64,000 nucleotides of DNA from Actinomadura pelletieri DSM 43383 (GTDB taxonomy: Bacteria; Actinomycetota; Actinomycetes; Streptosporangiales; Streptosporangiaceae). A model generated the notes under the pieces. That model saw only the letters and a list, made by a program, of their open reading frames with translations. It did not search any database and was not told the DNA's origin. Both the position numbers and the translations under genes were made by a program. How positions within the stretch are numbered: the first letter of the stretch is position 1; every line of letters starts with the position of its first letter. The stretch covers positions 310,001 through 374,000 of the forward strand of contig NZ_RBWU01000007.1 in NCBI RefSeq assembly GCF_003634705.1, in the 5' to 3' direction. This document shows positions 44,148 through 53,070 of the stretch, one piece after another.

Positions 44148-44489
44148 ACGTCCGCCCCGACTTGGCCCGAAGTTTGGGTCGATTTACGTCGGCATTACGG
44201 CCCCTCGGGTAGCGTCGGTTACGTCCCGCTAAGGGACCTTGGGGCCGTCTGTGGAGACCATCATGGGAAGGCGACCGCGACGCTCGCCGTTCTGGGGGGA
44301 CTCATGATGGCCGCAGACGCCCGTGACGTGGTGGCGCCGGCGCCCTTGGGGGTGGCGCCGGTGTCCACCACGCCTGACGGGCCCGCGGGCGCCCGAAGAT
44401 CATGCGCTGAACCGCGGCAACCCGCTTGACGGCCGAGTTCGCCTCCGGACAGGCTGTGAGGAGCCCCTCACGCTGCCGGAGGCGTTTTC
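44148..44489 (+). other. 342-base leader with stem-loop before the metallophosphoesterase
   Basis: No gene is convincing here. It contains a strong stem-loop, 44330-44369: GGTGG ... CCACC enclosing CCGGCGCC / GGCGCCGG. Other parts (GGGGGGACTC near 44295, GGCAACCCGC near 44415, and CTGTGAGGAG at 44453) look like structured-RNA elements, and the c-di-AMP (ydaO) riboswitch is one idea, but I cannot match it. It may be an untranslated leader for the TTG-started gene at 44490. Confidence 0.35.
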
Positions 44490-46067
44490 TTGTCTGCCGA
44501 GCCCGTGCCCCCCGAGGCCGTCTCCAGCCCTGACAACTCCCGTGCTTCCGAGGCGGGCGCCGGATGGGTCTGCCGGCGACCCGGCACGTTCGACGAGCTG
44601 CTGCCCGAGCGCGTCGCCGACTTCTCCTGGCGCCATCCGAGGGTGCTGTGGCGGTCCCGCAACGACCTGCTCGCGCGCCTGTTCGGCGACCCGTCCAACG
44701 AGATCCGCCGCCGCTGTGTGGCCGCCCTGCGCGACCGCGGGACCCCGGCGGCGTTCACCGTCCACCGCGCCGACCCGGAGTTCTCGTTCGCCCTGCTCGG
44801 CGACACCGGAGAGGGAGACCGGTCACAGTACGCGGTGGTGCCGCCGTTGCTGAACGCGGCGGGCGACACCGACTTCATGGTCATCGTCAGCGACGTCGTC
44901 TACCCGACGGGCGACTCGGCCCAGTACCCGGACAAGTTCTTCCGCCCCTACAAGGACTATCCGGCCCCCATCTACGCGGTGCCCGGCAACCACGACTGGT
45001 ACGACGGCCTGCGCGGCTTCCTGCACGTCTTCTGCGACCTGGACGCGGACTGCGCGCCGCCGCCCTGGCGCGGCCCGCTGTCGTTCGTGCCGCGCATGCT
45101 GTGGCGCAGTCCGGGTGAGGTGGACGGCGCCGCGCTCGCGGACGCCCGCCGCCGGTACCGGGGCACGCCCGGCCAGCGGTGCGTCCAGCCGGGCCCGTAC
45201 TGGGCGATCGACGCGCCGTCGCTGCGCGTCATCGCCGTCGACACCGGGATCGACGGTGTCGTCGACCGTGACCAGGGCCGCTGGCTTCGAGAGGTCTCCG
45301 CGGGACCGAAACCCAAGCTGCTCGTGACCGGAAAGCCCCTGTATGTGGACGACGAGCACCATCCCGGCGAGATCGAGGGCGGCGGCACGATCGACGACGT
45401 CGTCCGGGACCCGGCGCACCACTATGTCGCCGCGATCGGCGGCGACGTGCACAACTACCAGCGGTATCCGCTGCGGACCGAGGACGGGCGGACGATCCAG
45501 TACATCGTGTCCGGCGGCGGGGGCGCGTTCATGCACGCCACCCACACCATCCCGAGGACGCGCGTCGTCGACGAGGACGAGTTCCGCTGCTACCCGCTGC
45601 GCGGTGACTCCCTCTCCCGCTACAGCAAGCTGTACGGCCGGTGGCTGCGTCTTCCCCGGCTGTTCGAACTCACCCCGGAGGAGGCCGCGATCGCCGTCGA
45701 ACACCGGCTCGGCATCAGGTCGGGTCGCGGCTACCCGAACTCCGCGGACGGGGCCTCCGTGCCGTCCCGCCGGGCCCGGTTCGTCGCCGCGACGCTCGGC
45801 GTTCCGCGTGACGGGCGGCACCGTCCGGGGCGCCTGAGGTTCCCCGTCCGCAAACTGCCGCAGCGCTTCCGCTCGGAACTCGCCGACTGGGACGACCCGC
45901 CGTTCTTCAAGAACTTCCTGCGCCTGGACGTGACCGGCTCGTCCCTGCGGATCCGCTGCCACGCGGCGACCGGCTGCGGTGACCAGGAGGCGGCTCCGCC
46001 GTGCGAGGACGAGGTGACCATCCCCCTGCGCTGGGGTGGGACGGCCGAAGGCGCGGCTGAGGTGTGA
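44490..46067 (+). CDS. metallophosphoesterase (calcineurin-like)
   Basis: A 525-residue protein with a calcineurin-like phosphoesterase domain from about residue 95: FSFALLGDTGEG supplies the first ligands, MVIVSDVVYP is in the place of the usual GD motif, VPGNHDWYDG is the GNHD motif, and IGGDVHNYQRY the GH-like HxH motif. Note that the second motif has D-V-V where GDxx is usual. The N-terminal 90 residues and the C-terminal 180 are not recognised; there is no signal peptide. The TTG start at 44490 has GGAGG seven bases upstream. It is probably transcribed alone, with a 342-base leader. Confidence 0.8.
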   Translation: MSAEPVPPEAVSSPDNSRASEAGAGWVCRRPGTFDELLPERVADFSWRHPRVLWRSRNDLLARLFGDPSNEIRRRCVAALRDRGTPAAFTVHRADPEFSFALLGDTGEGDRSQYAVVPPLLNAAGDTDFMVIVSDVVYPTGDSAQYPDKFFRPYKDYPAPIYAVPGNHDWYDGLRGFLHVFCDLDADCAPPPWRGPLSFVPRMLWRSPGEVDGAALADARRRYRGTPGQRCVQPGPYWAIDAPSLRVIAVDTGIDGVVDRDQGRWLREVSAGPKPKLLVTGKPLYVDDEHHPGEIEGGGTIDDVVRDPAHHYVAAIGGDVHNYQRYPLRTEDGRTIQYIVSGGGGAFMHATHTIPRTRVVDEDEFRCYPLRGDSLSRYSKLYGRWLRLPRLFELTPEEAAIAVEHRLGIRSGRGYPNSADGASVPSRRARFVAATLGVPRDGRHRPGRLRFPVRKLPQRFRSELADWDDPPFFKNFLRLDVTGSSLRIRCHAATGCGDQEAAPPCEDEVTIPLRWGGTAEGAAEV

Positions 46068-46216
46068 CGTTCGCGGCAAGTCTCGGCAAAGTCGACGAAT
46101 GTCGGCGTTCCGTCGCCCCCACGTGCGCGAAGACCGTTACAGTCTTGGCCCGAAGTACGGGTGAACGGTAACGGACGGTCGGCCGTAAAACGACCGCTTC
46201 CCAGGAGCGATACTCA

Positions 46217-46741
46217 ATGAGCTACCCCCAGCAGGGTCAGGGCCAGCCATATCAGCAGGCGCCTTCGCAGCAACAGGCCTACCAGGGCGGCTACGCGCCC
46301 GCCCCGCACCAGCAGCAGGCCCCCGCCGCCGCCGCCGTCGGCGCCGGCGTCAACATGAAGCGCCGCAACCCGCTCGGCGTCTGGCTCGGACTGCCCATCA
46401 TCACCTTCGGCATCTACGGCCTCGTGTGGTTCTACAAGGTCCATGTCGAGCTGCACGAGTACGACCGCCGCATCGACAACGCCGCGACCAACGCCCTCCT
46501 GTCCATGCTGCTCGGCTTCCTCACGCTCGGCATCTGGCCGCTGATCATGTACGTGAAGCTGGCCGGGCGGATCTCCGCGGCCCAGCGCGCCGCGGGCCTG
46601 CAGCCGAGCTGCTCCGGCGGCATCGCCTTCCTGCTCGGCATCCTCGGATTCGGCGTGCTGTACTACCAGATCCAGCTGAACAAGGTCGTCGACCGTTACG
46701 GCGACACACCTGCGGGCCAGCAGGTCTCCCTGGTCGCCTGA
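46217..46741 (+). CDS. DUF4234 membrane protein
   Basis: A 174-residue protein with a Gln/Pro/Tyr-rich N-terminal 40 residues (PQQGQGQPYQQAPSQQQAY), likely disordered, then three hydrophobic segments: VWLGLPIITFGIYGLVWFYK, LLSMLLGFLTLGIWPLIMYV and IAFLLGILGFGVLYYQIQLN. The conserved VWFYKVHVELHEYD marks the DUF4234 family. Function unknown. ATG 46217 is preceded by AGGAG. A strong hairpin follows the stop. Similar Q-rich headed DUF4234 proteins are common in Streptosporangiales. Confidence 0.85.
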   Translation: MSYPQQGQGQPYQQAPSQQQAYQGGYAPAPHQQQAPAAAAVGAGVNMKRRNPLGVWLGLPIITFGIYGLVWFYKVHVELHEYDRRIDNAATNALLSMLLGFLTLGIWPLIMYVKLAGRISAAQRAAGLQPSCSGGIAFLLGILGFGVLYYQIQLNKVVDRYGDTPAGQQVSLVA

Positions 46742-46782
46742 CCCCTTCAGGGGCTACGGCCCTGGCCCCGCACAGGCCGTCT

Positions 46783-46821
46783 CGGATCCCCTCCGCGTGC
46801 ACCCGTCGCGGAGGGGATCCG
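46783..46821 (+). terminator. strong 15-bp hairpin
   Basis: Perfect stem CGGATCCCCTCCGCG paired with CGCGGAGGGGATCCG (46783-46797 and 46807-46821), with a 9-base loop. It lies 42 bases after the DUF4234 stop and before the DNA polymerase gene. No T-run follows, as is common in GC-rich terminators. Confidence 0.8.
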
Positions 46822-46865
46822 TGCTGTTCGGCGGGTGTGTCGGTGGGCGGGGACACAATGCCGGT

Positions 46866-48725
46866 GTGAGGATCGCGGTGGCCGCCGGGGCGCGAGGTGG
46901 TGGAACGCTGCGCGTTCTCGGCGAGGACGGCGCGCCCGCCGGGCCCGTCCAGGCCGTCCCCGACCTGGTCGCCGCGATCGCGGAGCGGGAACGCGCCGAC
47001 GCGCCACGGTGGGTCTGGCCGGCCACGGCGCGCCTCTACCCCCGGCTGCTGCGCGCCGGGGTGCGGGTGGGGCGCTGCCATGACCTGGAACTGGTCGAGA
47101 GTCTCCTGCTCGGGCACGCGGGACGGTACGGGGAACCGCGCTCCGTCCGGGCGGCGTGGGCACGGCTCCGCGGCGAACCGGTGCCGCCCGACCGGCCGCC
47201 GCACCACCCGGAACCGGCGCAGCCCGCGCTGTTCGACGACGACCGCGACCACGACGCCGGCGACGACATCGAGCAGGTCGTCGCCGTCCACGCCGAGCAG
47301 CGGCGCGCCATCGCGGCGCTGGACGGTTTCGCGCTGCTCGCCGCGGCGGAGTCGGCGGGCTCCCTGGTGGCGGCCGAGATGAGCCACGACGGGCTGCCCT
47401 GGTCGGCGGCCGAGCACGACGCGCTGCTCACCGAACTGCTCGGGCCGCGCCCCACCGGCGGCCTGCGTCCCCGCAAACTGCAAGGGCTCGCCGACCGCAT
47501 CAGCGCGGCGTTCGGCGCCGGCAGGCACGTCAACCCCGACTCGCCGGCGCAGATCCTCAAGGCGTTCGCGTCGGCGGGGCTGCCGGTCGCTTCCACCCGC
47601 GCGCACGTCCTCAAGCGGATCGACCATCCGGCCGTGCCGCTGCTCCTGGAGTACAAGGAGCTGTCGCGCCTGCACACCGCGCACGGCTGGACGTGGCTGG
47701 ACACCTGGGTGAGCGGAGGACGGTTCCGACCCGAGTACGTGGTCGGCGGCGTCGTGTCCGGGCGGTGGGCGACGAGCGGCGGCGGCGCGCTCCAGATCCC
47801 GCGCGTCCTGCGGAGGGCCGTCGTCGCGGACCCGGGCTGGTCGCTGGTCGTCGCCGACGCCGCCCAGCTCGAACCGCGTGTCCTCGCCGCGCTGGCCGGC
47901 GACCGGGCGTTCACCCGCGCGGCGGCGCACGGCGACCTCTACGCCGCGCTCTCCGACGCCTTCCCCGAAGGGGGACGCGGGGAACTGAGCGCGCGGGACA
48001 AGGCGAAGCTCGCGCTGCTGTCCGCGATGTACGGCGGCGGGACGGGCGAGGCGGTGCAGTTGCTCGCCGTGCTCAAGAACCGGTTCCCCGACGCGTTCGA
48101 GTACGTGGAGGCCGCGGCGAGGGCCGGGGAGCGCGGCCGGCTCGTCCGTTCCCGGCTCGGCCGCACCTGCCCGCCGCCGTCCGCCGGTTGGCGCGAGCTG
48201 ACCGCGGCGGGCGACGACGACACTTCCGCGACGGGCGCGGCGGCGCAGGCGCTGCGCGGCCGGGGCCGGTTCACCCGCAACTTCGTCGTCCAGGCCACCG
48301 CCGCCGACTGGGCGCTCGCGCTCCTCGCCTCACTCCGCCGCCGCCTCACCGCACTCGGCGACCCCCCGTCCTCCAGCCCCCGCCCACCACCATCCAACGG
48401 ACGAGCTGCGCTCGACCCCCCGTCCTCCAGCCCCCACCCACCACCATTCAACGGACGAGCTCCGCTCGACGCCCCCGCCTCCACGCCCCCGTCCGCCAGC
48501 CCTAACGCCACACCAAGCGATCGGCGAGCTGCGCTCGCCGGCCCCCGTTTGGTGTTCTTTCAGCACGACGAGGTCATCGTCCATACGCCGACGGAGCTGG
48601 CGGCGGACGTCGTCGCGGCCGTGCACGCGTCGGCGGACGAGGCGCGGCGGCTGCTGTTCGGCGACACCCCCGTCGTGTTCCCCATGGAGATCGCGGTCGT
48701 GGACCGCTACTCCGACGCCAAGTGA
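46866..48725 (+). CDS. family-A DNA polymerase with 3'-5' exonuclease-like domain
   Basis: A 619-residue protein usually annotated 'bifunctional 3'-5' exonuclease/DNA polymerase'; it has a PolA-type polymerase but no 5'-3' nuclease. Motif A is SLVVADAAQLEPRVLAALAGD, the O-helix motif B is DKAKLALLSAMYGGGTGEA and motif C is FFQHDEVIVHTP. GTG 46866 is chosen from context; no ATG fits. About residues 500-558, just before motif C, hold a Pro/Ser-rich stretch made by 54-bp repeats shared with the FAD-linked oxidase gene. A role in repair synthesis is likely. It converges with the MFS gene 23 bases away. Confidence 0.88.
   Translation: MRIAVAAGARGGGTLRVLGEDGAPAGPVQAVPDLVAAIAERERADAPRWVWPATARLYPRLLRAGVRVGRCHDLELVESLLLGHAGRYGEPRSVRAAWARLRGEPVPPDRPPHHPEPAQPALFDDDRDHDAGDDIEQVVAVHAEQRRAIAALDGFALLAAAESAGSLVAAEMSHDGLPWSAAEHDALLTELLGPRPTGGLRPRKLQGLADRISAAFGAGRHVNPDSPAQILKAFASAGLPVASTRAHVLKRIDHPAVPLLLEYKELSRLHTAHGWTWLDTWVSGGRFRPEYVVGGVVSGRWATSGGGALQIPRVLRRAVVADPGWSLVVADAAQLEPRVLAALAGDRAFTRAAAHGDLYAALSDAFPEGGRGELSARDKAKLALLSAMYGGGTGEAVQLLAVLKNRFPDAFEYVEAAARAGERGRLVRSRLGRTCPPPSAGWRELTAAGDDDTSATGAAAQALRGRGRFTRNFVVQATAADWALALLASLRRRLTALGDPPSSSPRPPPSNGRAALDPPSSSPHPPPFNGRAPLDAPASTPPSASPNATPSDRRAALAGPRLVFFQHDEVIVHTPTELAADVVAAVHASADEARRLLFGDTPVVFPMEIAVVDRYSDAK
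48367..48540. repeat. 54-bp in-frame tandem repeat in the DNA polymerase
   Basis: Two near-identical units start at 48367 and 48421, with a third degenerate one from about 48475. It is the reverse complement of the unit at 42.5 kb. The stem-loops are kept: CGAGC-TGC-GCTCG, CGAGC-TCC-GCTCG and, in the third copy, an extended GGCGAGC-TGC-GCTCGCC (48523-48539). Encoded peptide repeats are DPPSSSPHPPPFNGRAP-like, unlike those in the oxidase. Confidence 0.92.
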
Positions 48726-48748
48726 GCCGCCGGACGCGCCCCTCCGAC

Positions 48749-50146
48749 TCAGGACGCGGAGCGCCGGACGGTCAACAGCAGCCCCACGAGGGCGGCGCCG
48801 ACGGTGGTGATCGTGGCGAACAGGTAGACGGCGCCGTAGTCGTCATGGACCGCCCCCGCGGGCAGCAGCGCGGCGAGGACGGCGATGCCGAGCGCGCCGC
48901 CGAGCTGCCGCGCGGTCGTGTTGAGACCGGTGGCCCCGGCGAACTGGAGCGGGTTCACCGCGAGCGCGGCGGCGGACGCGGTACCGGTGGCGAGCATTCC
49001 CATGCCCGTCCCGACCAACAGGCCGACCGGCAGCCAGAAGGTGACGAAGTGCGGGTCGGCCGGCAACGCCGCCACCGCCCAGAGCCCGCTCCCGGCCATG
49101 AGCAGCGCGCCGCCGACGACGGCGGGACGGACGCCGATCCGCCCGGTGAGCCGGCCCATGACGATCGCCGCGCCGGTGGCGGTCAACGCGCCGGGCGTCG
49201 AGGCGAAGCCCGCCTTCAGGATCGAGTAGTCCCATTCGCTCGTGAGGTAGAGCACGCCGACCAGCAGCCAGGTGTACAGGGCCGTCCCGTAGAGGAACGA
49301 GGCGGCGTTGGCCAGGGCGAACTGGCGGTTGCGCCACAGCGAGATCTCCAGCGCGGGCACCGGATGCCGCGCCGACCGCCACAGCGCCAGCGCGACCAGG
49401 GCGGCGCCGCCGGTTAGCAGGGCGAGGATGCGGGCGTCCGTCCAGGACCAGTCCCGGGTCTGGGGGACGCCGAGCGCGACCGCGCCGACACCGCCGCCGA
49501 GCAGCACCGTCCCGACCAGGTCGGGGAGCCGTCCCGCGCCGCGGTCGGAGCGGGGCAGGCGCACTCCGAAGAACACCAGCGCCAGGCCGACGGGCACGTT
49601 GATGACGAACAGGGAACGCCAGCCGAACTGGTCGACCAGCACGCCGCCGAGGCTGGGGCCGAGCGCGGCGGCGAACGCGCCGGTGGCGCTCCACAGCCCG
49701 ATCGCGCCCGCCCGCCGCTCGGCGGGCATGTCCCGCAGCAGCAGCGCCAGCGACGCGGGGATCATCGCGGCGGCCGCCGCGCCCTGGGCGGCGCGGGTCG
49801 CCAGCAGGACCGGCACGTTCGGCGCGAGCGCGCACGCCAGCGACGCCAGCGTGAACAGCCCGACGCCCCACAGGTACAGGGTCCGCCGCCCGATCAGGTC
49901 GGCGAGCCGCCCGGCGGGGGCGAGCAGCGCCGCGAACAGCACGGCGTACAGGGTGATGACCCAGGTCAGCCCGGACAGTGAGGACCCGGGGAAGTCGGCG
50001 TGCAGGTCGGGGACGGCGAGGTTGGCGACGGTGGCGTCGAGCATGGCGAGGAACGCCGCCCCGGCGGCCAGCCAGGGCACGTCCCGCCGGGCGCGGGGCG
50101 CCTCGGGCGGCCCGGCGGTGGTCTCGGCGGTGGTCTCGGCGGTCAT
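48749..50146 (-). CDS. MFS drug:H+ antiporter (DHA2 family)
   Basis: A 465-residue 14-helix major facilitator. Motif A is in GRLADLIGRRTLYLWG and the DHA2 signatures are MLDATVANLAVPDL (helix 1) and GATGAF-like GLWSATGAFAAALGPSLGG. It likely exports a drug or metabolite. ATG 50146 has GGAGG seven bases upstream; a frame open to 50224 is promoter sequence. The N terminus holds a 12-base repeat (TAETTAETT). It is divergent from a TetR gene, and the twin sites in between indicate control by it. Confidence 0.9.
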   Translation of the reverse strand: MTAETTAETTAGPPEAPRARRDVPWLAAGAAFLAMLDATVANLAVPDLHADFPGSSLSGLTWVITLYAVLFAALLAPAGRLADLIGRRTLYLWGVGLFTLASLACALAPNVPVLLATRAAQGAAAAAMIPASLALLLRDMPAERRAGAIGLWSATGAFAAALGPSLGGVLVDQFGWRSLFVINVPVGLALVFFGVRLPRSDRGAGRLPDLVGTVLLGGGVGAVALGVPQTRDWSWTDARILALLTGGAALVALALWRSARHPVPALEISLWRNRQFALANAASFLYGTALYTWLLVGVLYLTSEWDYSILKAGFASTPGALTATGAAIVMGRLTGRIGVRPAVVGGALLMAGSGLWAVAALPADPHFVTFWLPVGLLVGTGMGMLATGTASAAALAVNPLQFAGATGLNTTARQLGGALGIAVLAALLPAGAVHDDYGAVYLFATITTVGAALVGLLLTVRRSAS

Positions 50147-50168
50147 GAACTGCCCTCCAGAAAAATGA

Positions 50169-50247
50169 ACGAACGGTCGTACACTCTTCTGGGAGATCGT
50201 CATACCGTCAAGGGGGGTGTGCATTGACTTCGCACGAACGGTCGTGC
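50169..50247. promoter_or_regulatory. twin TetR operators between the MFS and TetR genes
   Basis: The 12-base core ACGAACGGTCGT occurs twice: at 50169-50180 (23 bases before the MFS start) and at 50234-50245. The second extends to a perfect-armed GCACGA-ACGG-TCGTGC (50232-50247). Their spacing is 65 bases. They are most likely the TetR binding sites that control both the exporter and the regulator itself. Confidence 0.8.
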
Positions 50248-50259
50248 AGATTTACCGGC

Positions 50260-50868
50260 GTGAGCACCGACGGACGGCTCCTCAAGGGGGAGCGGACACG
50301 CGCCGCCATCCTGGCCCGCGCCGCCGACATCGCCTCGACGGAGGGCTTGGAGGGCCTGTCGATCGGCCGGCTCGCCACCGAGCTGCGGATCAGCAAGAGC
50401 GGGGTGTTCACGCACTTCGGTTCCAAGGAGGAACTTCAGCTCGCGACCGTCCAGAAGGCCGTCGAGACGGTCCGCGAACACGTGGTCCAGCCCGCGCTCG
50501 ACACTCCCGCGGGCCTGCGCCGTGTTCGCGCGCTCCTGGACGCGTGGCGGCGCTACCAGTGCGAACCCGTCTTCCCCGGTGGATGCTTCTTCGACTCCAC
50601 GATGGCCGAGTTCGACGCCAGGCCCGGCCGCGTCCGCGACGCCATCGCGGCGTCACAACGCGACTGGCGCGGCTTCCTCGAACGCTGCGTCGCCGAGGCC
50701 CGTGACCTCGGCGAGATCGATCCGGCCACGGACGTCGTCCAGCTCGCCTTCGAGGTGGACGCCCTGTTCCGCGCCGGATCGACCTACGCCCTGCTGCACG
50801 ACGACCCGTCCCTCCACGACCGCGCCGCCCATGCCGTCGACACCCGCCTCGCGGCGGTCACGACCTGA
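50260..50868 (+). CDS. TetR-family regulator
   Basis: A TetR repressor of 202 residues from GTG 50260. The helix-turn-helix is ASTEGLEGLSIGRLATELRI and SKSGVFTHFGSKEEL. The C-terminal domain has FPGGCFFDSTMAEFDARPG, a TetR_C subgroup feature. TTG 50224 (with AAGGGGGG upstream) would add 12 residues that would overlap the second operator; GTG 50260 is preferred from homologue length, but the TTG is possible. It lies divergent from the MFS gene and its stop is 2 bases from that of the flavin monooxygenase gene. Confidence 0.88.
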   Translation: MSTDGRLLKGERTRAAILARAADIASTEGLEGLSIGRLATELRISKSGVFTHFGSKEELQLATVQKAVETVREHVVQPALDTPAGLRRVRALLDAWRRYQCEPVFPGGCFFDSTMAEFDARPGRVRDAIAASQRDWRGFLERCVAEARDLGEIDPATDVVQLAFEVDALFRAGSTYALLHDDPSLHDRAAHAVDTRLAAVTT

Positions 50869-50870
50869 AC

Positions 50871-52136
50871 TCAGCGCACGGAGACCGAGTAGGACGGGCG
50901 GGAGTTGAGCGACTCGACGTCCGAGAAGGACGTCTGCCGGTACGCGCTCGTGATCGTCGACAGCTCGTCGGGGGTGAGCACGTCCTCGATCGCGGTGAAA
51001 CCGTCCGGGGCGCGCTCGCTCACCGTGTGCAGGATCCGGTCGGCGGGCATGTCACGGCAGGCCAGCACGATGGCGTTGACCTTCTCGCGCCGTTCCCGCT
51101 CGTAGCCGAGCAACCCCTCGGCCGGATCGGCGGCGCGCGCCAGCTCGTGCGCGAGGACGCGCGCGTCCAGGACGGCCTGGGAACCGCCGTTGGAGCCGAT
51201 CGGATACATCGGGTGGGCGGCGTCGCCGAGCAGCGTCACCCGGCCCGACGTCCAGCGGTCGAGCGGGTCGCGGTCGACCATCGGATACTCCAGGATCTCC
51301 GCCGACCCCGCCAGCATCGCGGGGACGTTCAACCAGTCGAACGTCCAGTCCGCGAAGTGGGGGAGGACGTCCTCCAGGCGGCCCGTGCGGTTCCAGTTCG
51401 GGGTGGTGTCCAGCCGGTCGTCGGCCAGCTTGACCTCCGCCACCCAGTTCAGCAGCGCCCGCCCCTGCCGCTCGGCCCGCCTGGAGATCGGGTAGACCAC
51501 GAGCTTGGCCGCGGCGTTGCTGCCCGCGACGGCGAGCGTCCGGCCGGTCAGGAACGGGACGCCCTCGGTCACGCCCCGCCACATCCGGATGCCGTTCCAC
51601 AGCGGCGCGGGCTCGCCCGGGTGCAACCGCGCGCGGACGGCCGAATGCAGCCCGTCCGCTCCGACCAGCACATCGGCGGTGACCGTCTCAGTGGTGCCGG
51701 ACGCGCGGTCGAGCAGCCGCACCCGCACGCGCGTCCCGTCCTGCTCGAAGCCCTCGAACACGGTGCCGGTGCGGACGGCGTTCTCGCCGAGCCGCGCGCG
51801 GACGGCGTCGAGCAGCGTCACCTGCAACTCGCCCCGGTGGATCGAGTACTGCGGCCAGTTGTAGCCGAGCGCGCGCCCCCGCGGCTCGCCCCAGATCCGG
51901 CCGCCGTGCCGGTCGAAATGCACCATCTCCCCGGTCGCGACGCCGAGTTCGGCCAGCTCGTCCCCGAGCCCGAGTTCGGTCAGCTCCCGGACGGCGTGCG
52001 GCAGCAGGTTGATGCCGAGTCCGAGCGGCCGAAGCCGGACGGCCGCGTCGACGACGAGGGCCCGGATACCGGCCTGGTGCAGGCTCAGCGCGGTGGTGAG
52101 GCCTCCGATCCCGGCCCCCACGATGACGACGAACAT
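50871..52136 (-). CDS. FAD-dependent aromatic-type monooxygenase
   Basis: A 421-residue group A flavin monooxygenase resembling PhzS/salicylate-hydroxylase-type enzymes. GxGxxG at the start (MFVVIVGAGIGGLTTALSLH), the DG motif ADVLVGADGLHSAVR and the GD motif VTLLGDAAHPMYPIGSNGG are intact. ATG 52136 is preceded by AAGGGGGG. It starts 13 bases after the ABC ATPase stop, so it is co-transcribed with the uptake genes, whose substrate it may attack. That substrate cannot be read from the sequence. Confidence 0.88.
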   Translation of the reverse strand: MFVVIVGAGIGGLTTALSLHQAGIRALVVDAAVRLRPLGLGINLLPHAVRELTELGLGDELAELGVATGEMVHFDRHGGRIWGEPRGRALGYNWPQYSIHRGELQVTLLDAVRARLGENAVRTGTVFEGFEQDGTRVRVRLLDRASGTTETVTADVLVGADGLHSAVRARLHPGEPAPLWNGIRMWRGVTEGVPFLTGRTLAVAGSNAAAKLVVYPISRRAERQGRALLNWVAEVKLADDRLDTTPNWNRTGRLEDVLPHFADWTFDWLNVPAMLAGSAEILEYPMVDRDPLDRWTSGRVTLLGDAAHPMYPIGSNGGSQAVLDARVLAHELARAADPAEGLLGYERERREKVNAIVLACRDMPADRILHTVSERAPDGFTAIEDVLTPDELSTITSAYRQTSFSDVESLNSRPSYSVSVR

Positions 52137-52149
52137 GACCCCCCTTGGT

Positions 52150-53070
52150 TCATTTCTCCCCGTTGGCGTCCGAACCGGTGTCCGGTCCGGCGTTCGTGGG
52201 TGCCGCCCCCGGCACCTTGGCCCCGCCCCGGACGAGTCGCCCCACCTCGGCCCGGAGCCGGACGAACTCCGGAAGTCCCCGCGTCTCGATCTGGTCGCGG
52301 GCCGGGGGCAGGTCGACGGGCAGGTCGGCGTGCACACGGGCGGGTGAGCGGTTCAGGACGACCACCCGGTCGCCCACGTAGACGCTCTCGTCGATGTCAT
52401 GGGTGACCAGCAGGATCGTCATCTTCTGCCGCCGGTGCACCTCCAGGACGAGGTCCTCCAGATCCTCGCGGGTCTGGGCGTCCACGGAGCCGAACGGCTC
52501 GTCCATCAGCATCAGCGACGGGCCGTAGGCCAGCGCCCGCGCGATCGAGACGCGTTGCTGCATGCCCCCGGACAGCTGCCACGGGTACTTGCGGCCCGCG
52601 TCCGGGAGGCCCACCGACTCCAGGGCCTCCTGCGCCGCCGCGCGCCGCTCCTGCCGGGACTTCCCGCGTCTGCGCAGCGGCAGCGCCACGTTGTCGCGGA
52701 CGGTCAGCCAGGGGAACAGCGACCGGCTGTAGTCCTGGAAGACGACCGCCAGGTCGTCCGGCACGCCGTCGATGGGCGCGCCGTCCAGCGTGAGCGTCCC
52801 GCCGGTCGGCCGGATCAGCCCGGCGATGCAGCGCAGCAGCGTGGACTTGCCGCAGCCGGACGGCCCGACGACGCTGACCAGCTGCCCGTCCGGAACGGTG
52901 AGGTCGAGGCCTTCGAGGACCCCGTGGTCGTCGGCGTAGGAGTGGGTGAGCCCGCTGATCTTGAGCATTCCCGCCGCCTTCTCTCCGCTGAGTAGTACGG
53001 ACCTGAGACGCCGAACGCTACCGTGATCACCCGCATTGTCCGAAACCCTCTTCGTCGGGGCGTTCGTCAT
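52150..53070 (-). CDS. ABC transporter ATPase (SsuB/TauB type)
   Basis: A nitrate/sulfonate/taurine-type ABC ATPase that powers the permeases upstream. Walker A is VVGPSGCGKSTLLRC, the signature is LSGGMQQRVSIARALAY, Walker B LMLMDEPFGSVDAQTR and the H-loop THDIDESVY. ATG 53070 overlaps the permease stop as ATGA and gives 306 residues; ATG 52968 (MLKISGLTHSYAD) would give 272 and has AAGG upstream, so the first 34 residues are uncertain. It is the only ATPase among four permease genes here. The C terminus has an extra 20-residue tail. Confidence 0.9.
   Translation of the reverse strand: MTNAPTKRVSDNAGDHGSVRRLRSVLLSGEKAAGMLKISGLTHSYADDHGVLEGLDLTVPDGQLVSVVGPSGCGKSTLLRCIAGLIRPTGGTLTLDGAPIDGVPDDLAVVFQDYSRSLFPWLTVRDNVALPLRRRGKSRQERRAAAQEALESVGLPDAGRKYPWQLSGGMQQRVSIARALAYGPSLMLMDEPFGSVDAQTREDLEDLVLEVHRRQKMTILLVTHDIDESVYVGDRVVVLNRSPARVHADLPVDLPPARDQIETRGLPEFVRLRAEVGRLVRGGAKVPGAAPTNAGPDTGSDANGEK

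Noticed and set aside
44323..44853. Plus-strand frame upstream of the metallophosphoesterase
   Set aside because: Pro/Arg/Ser-rich and out of frame with the recognisable phosphoesterase domain, which it overlaps.
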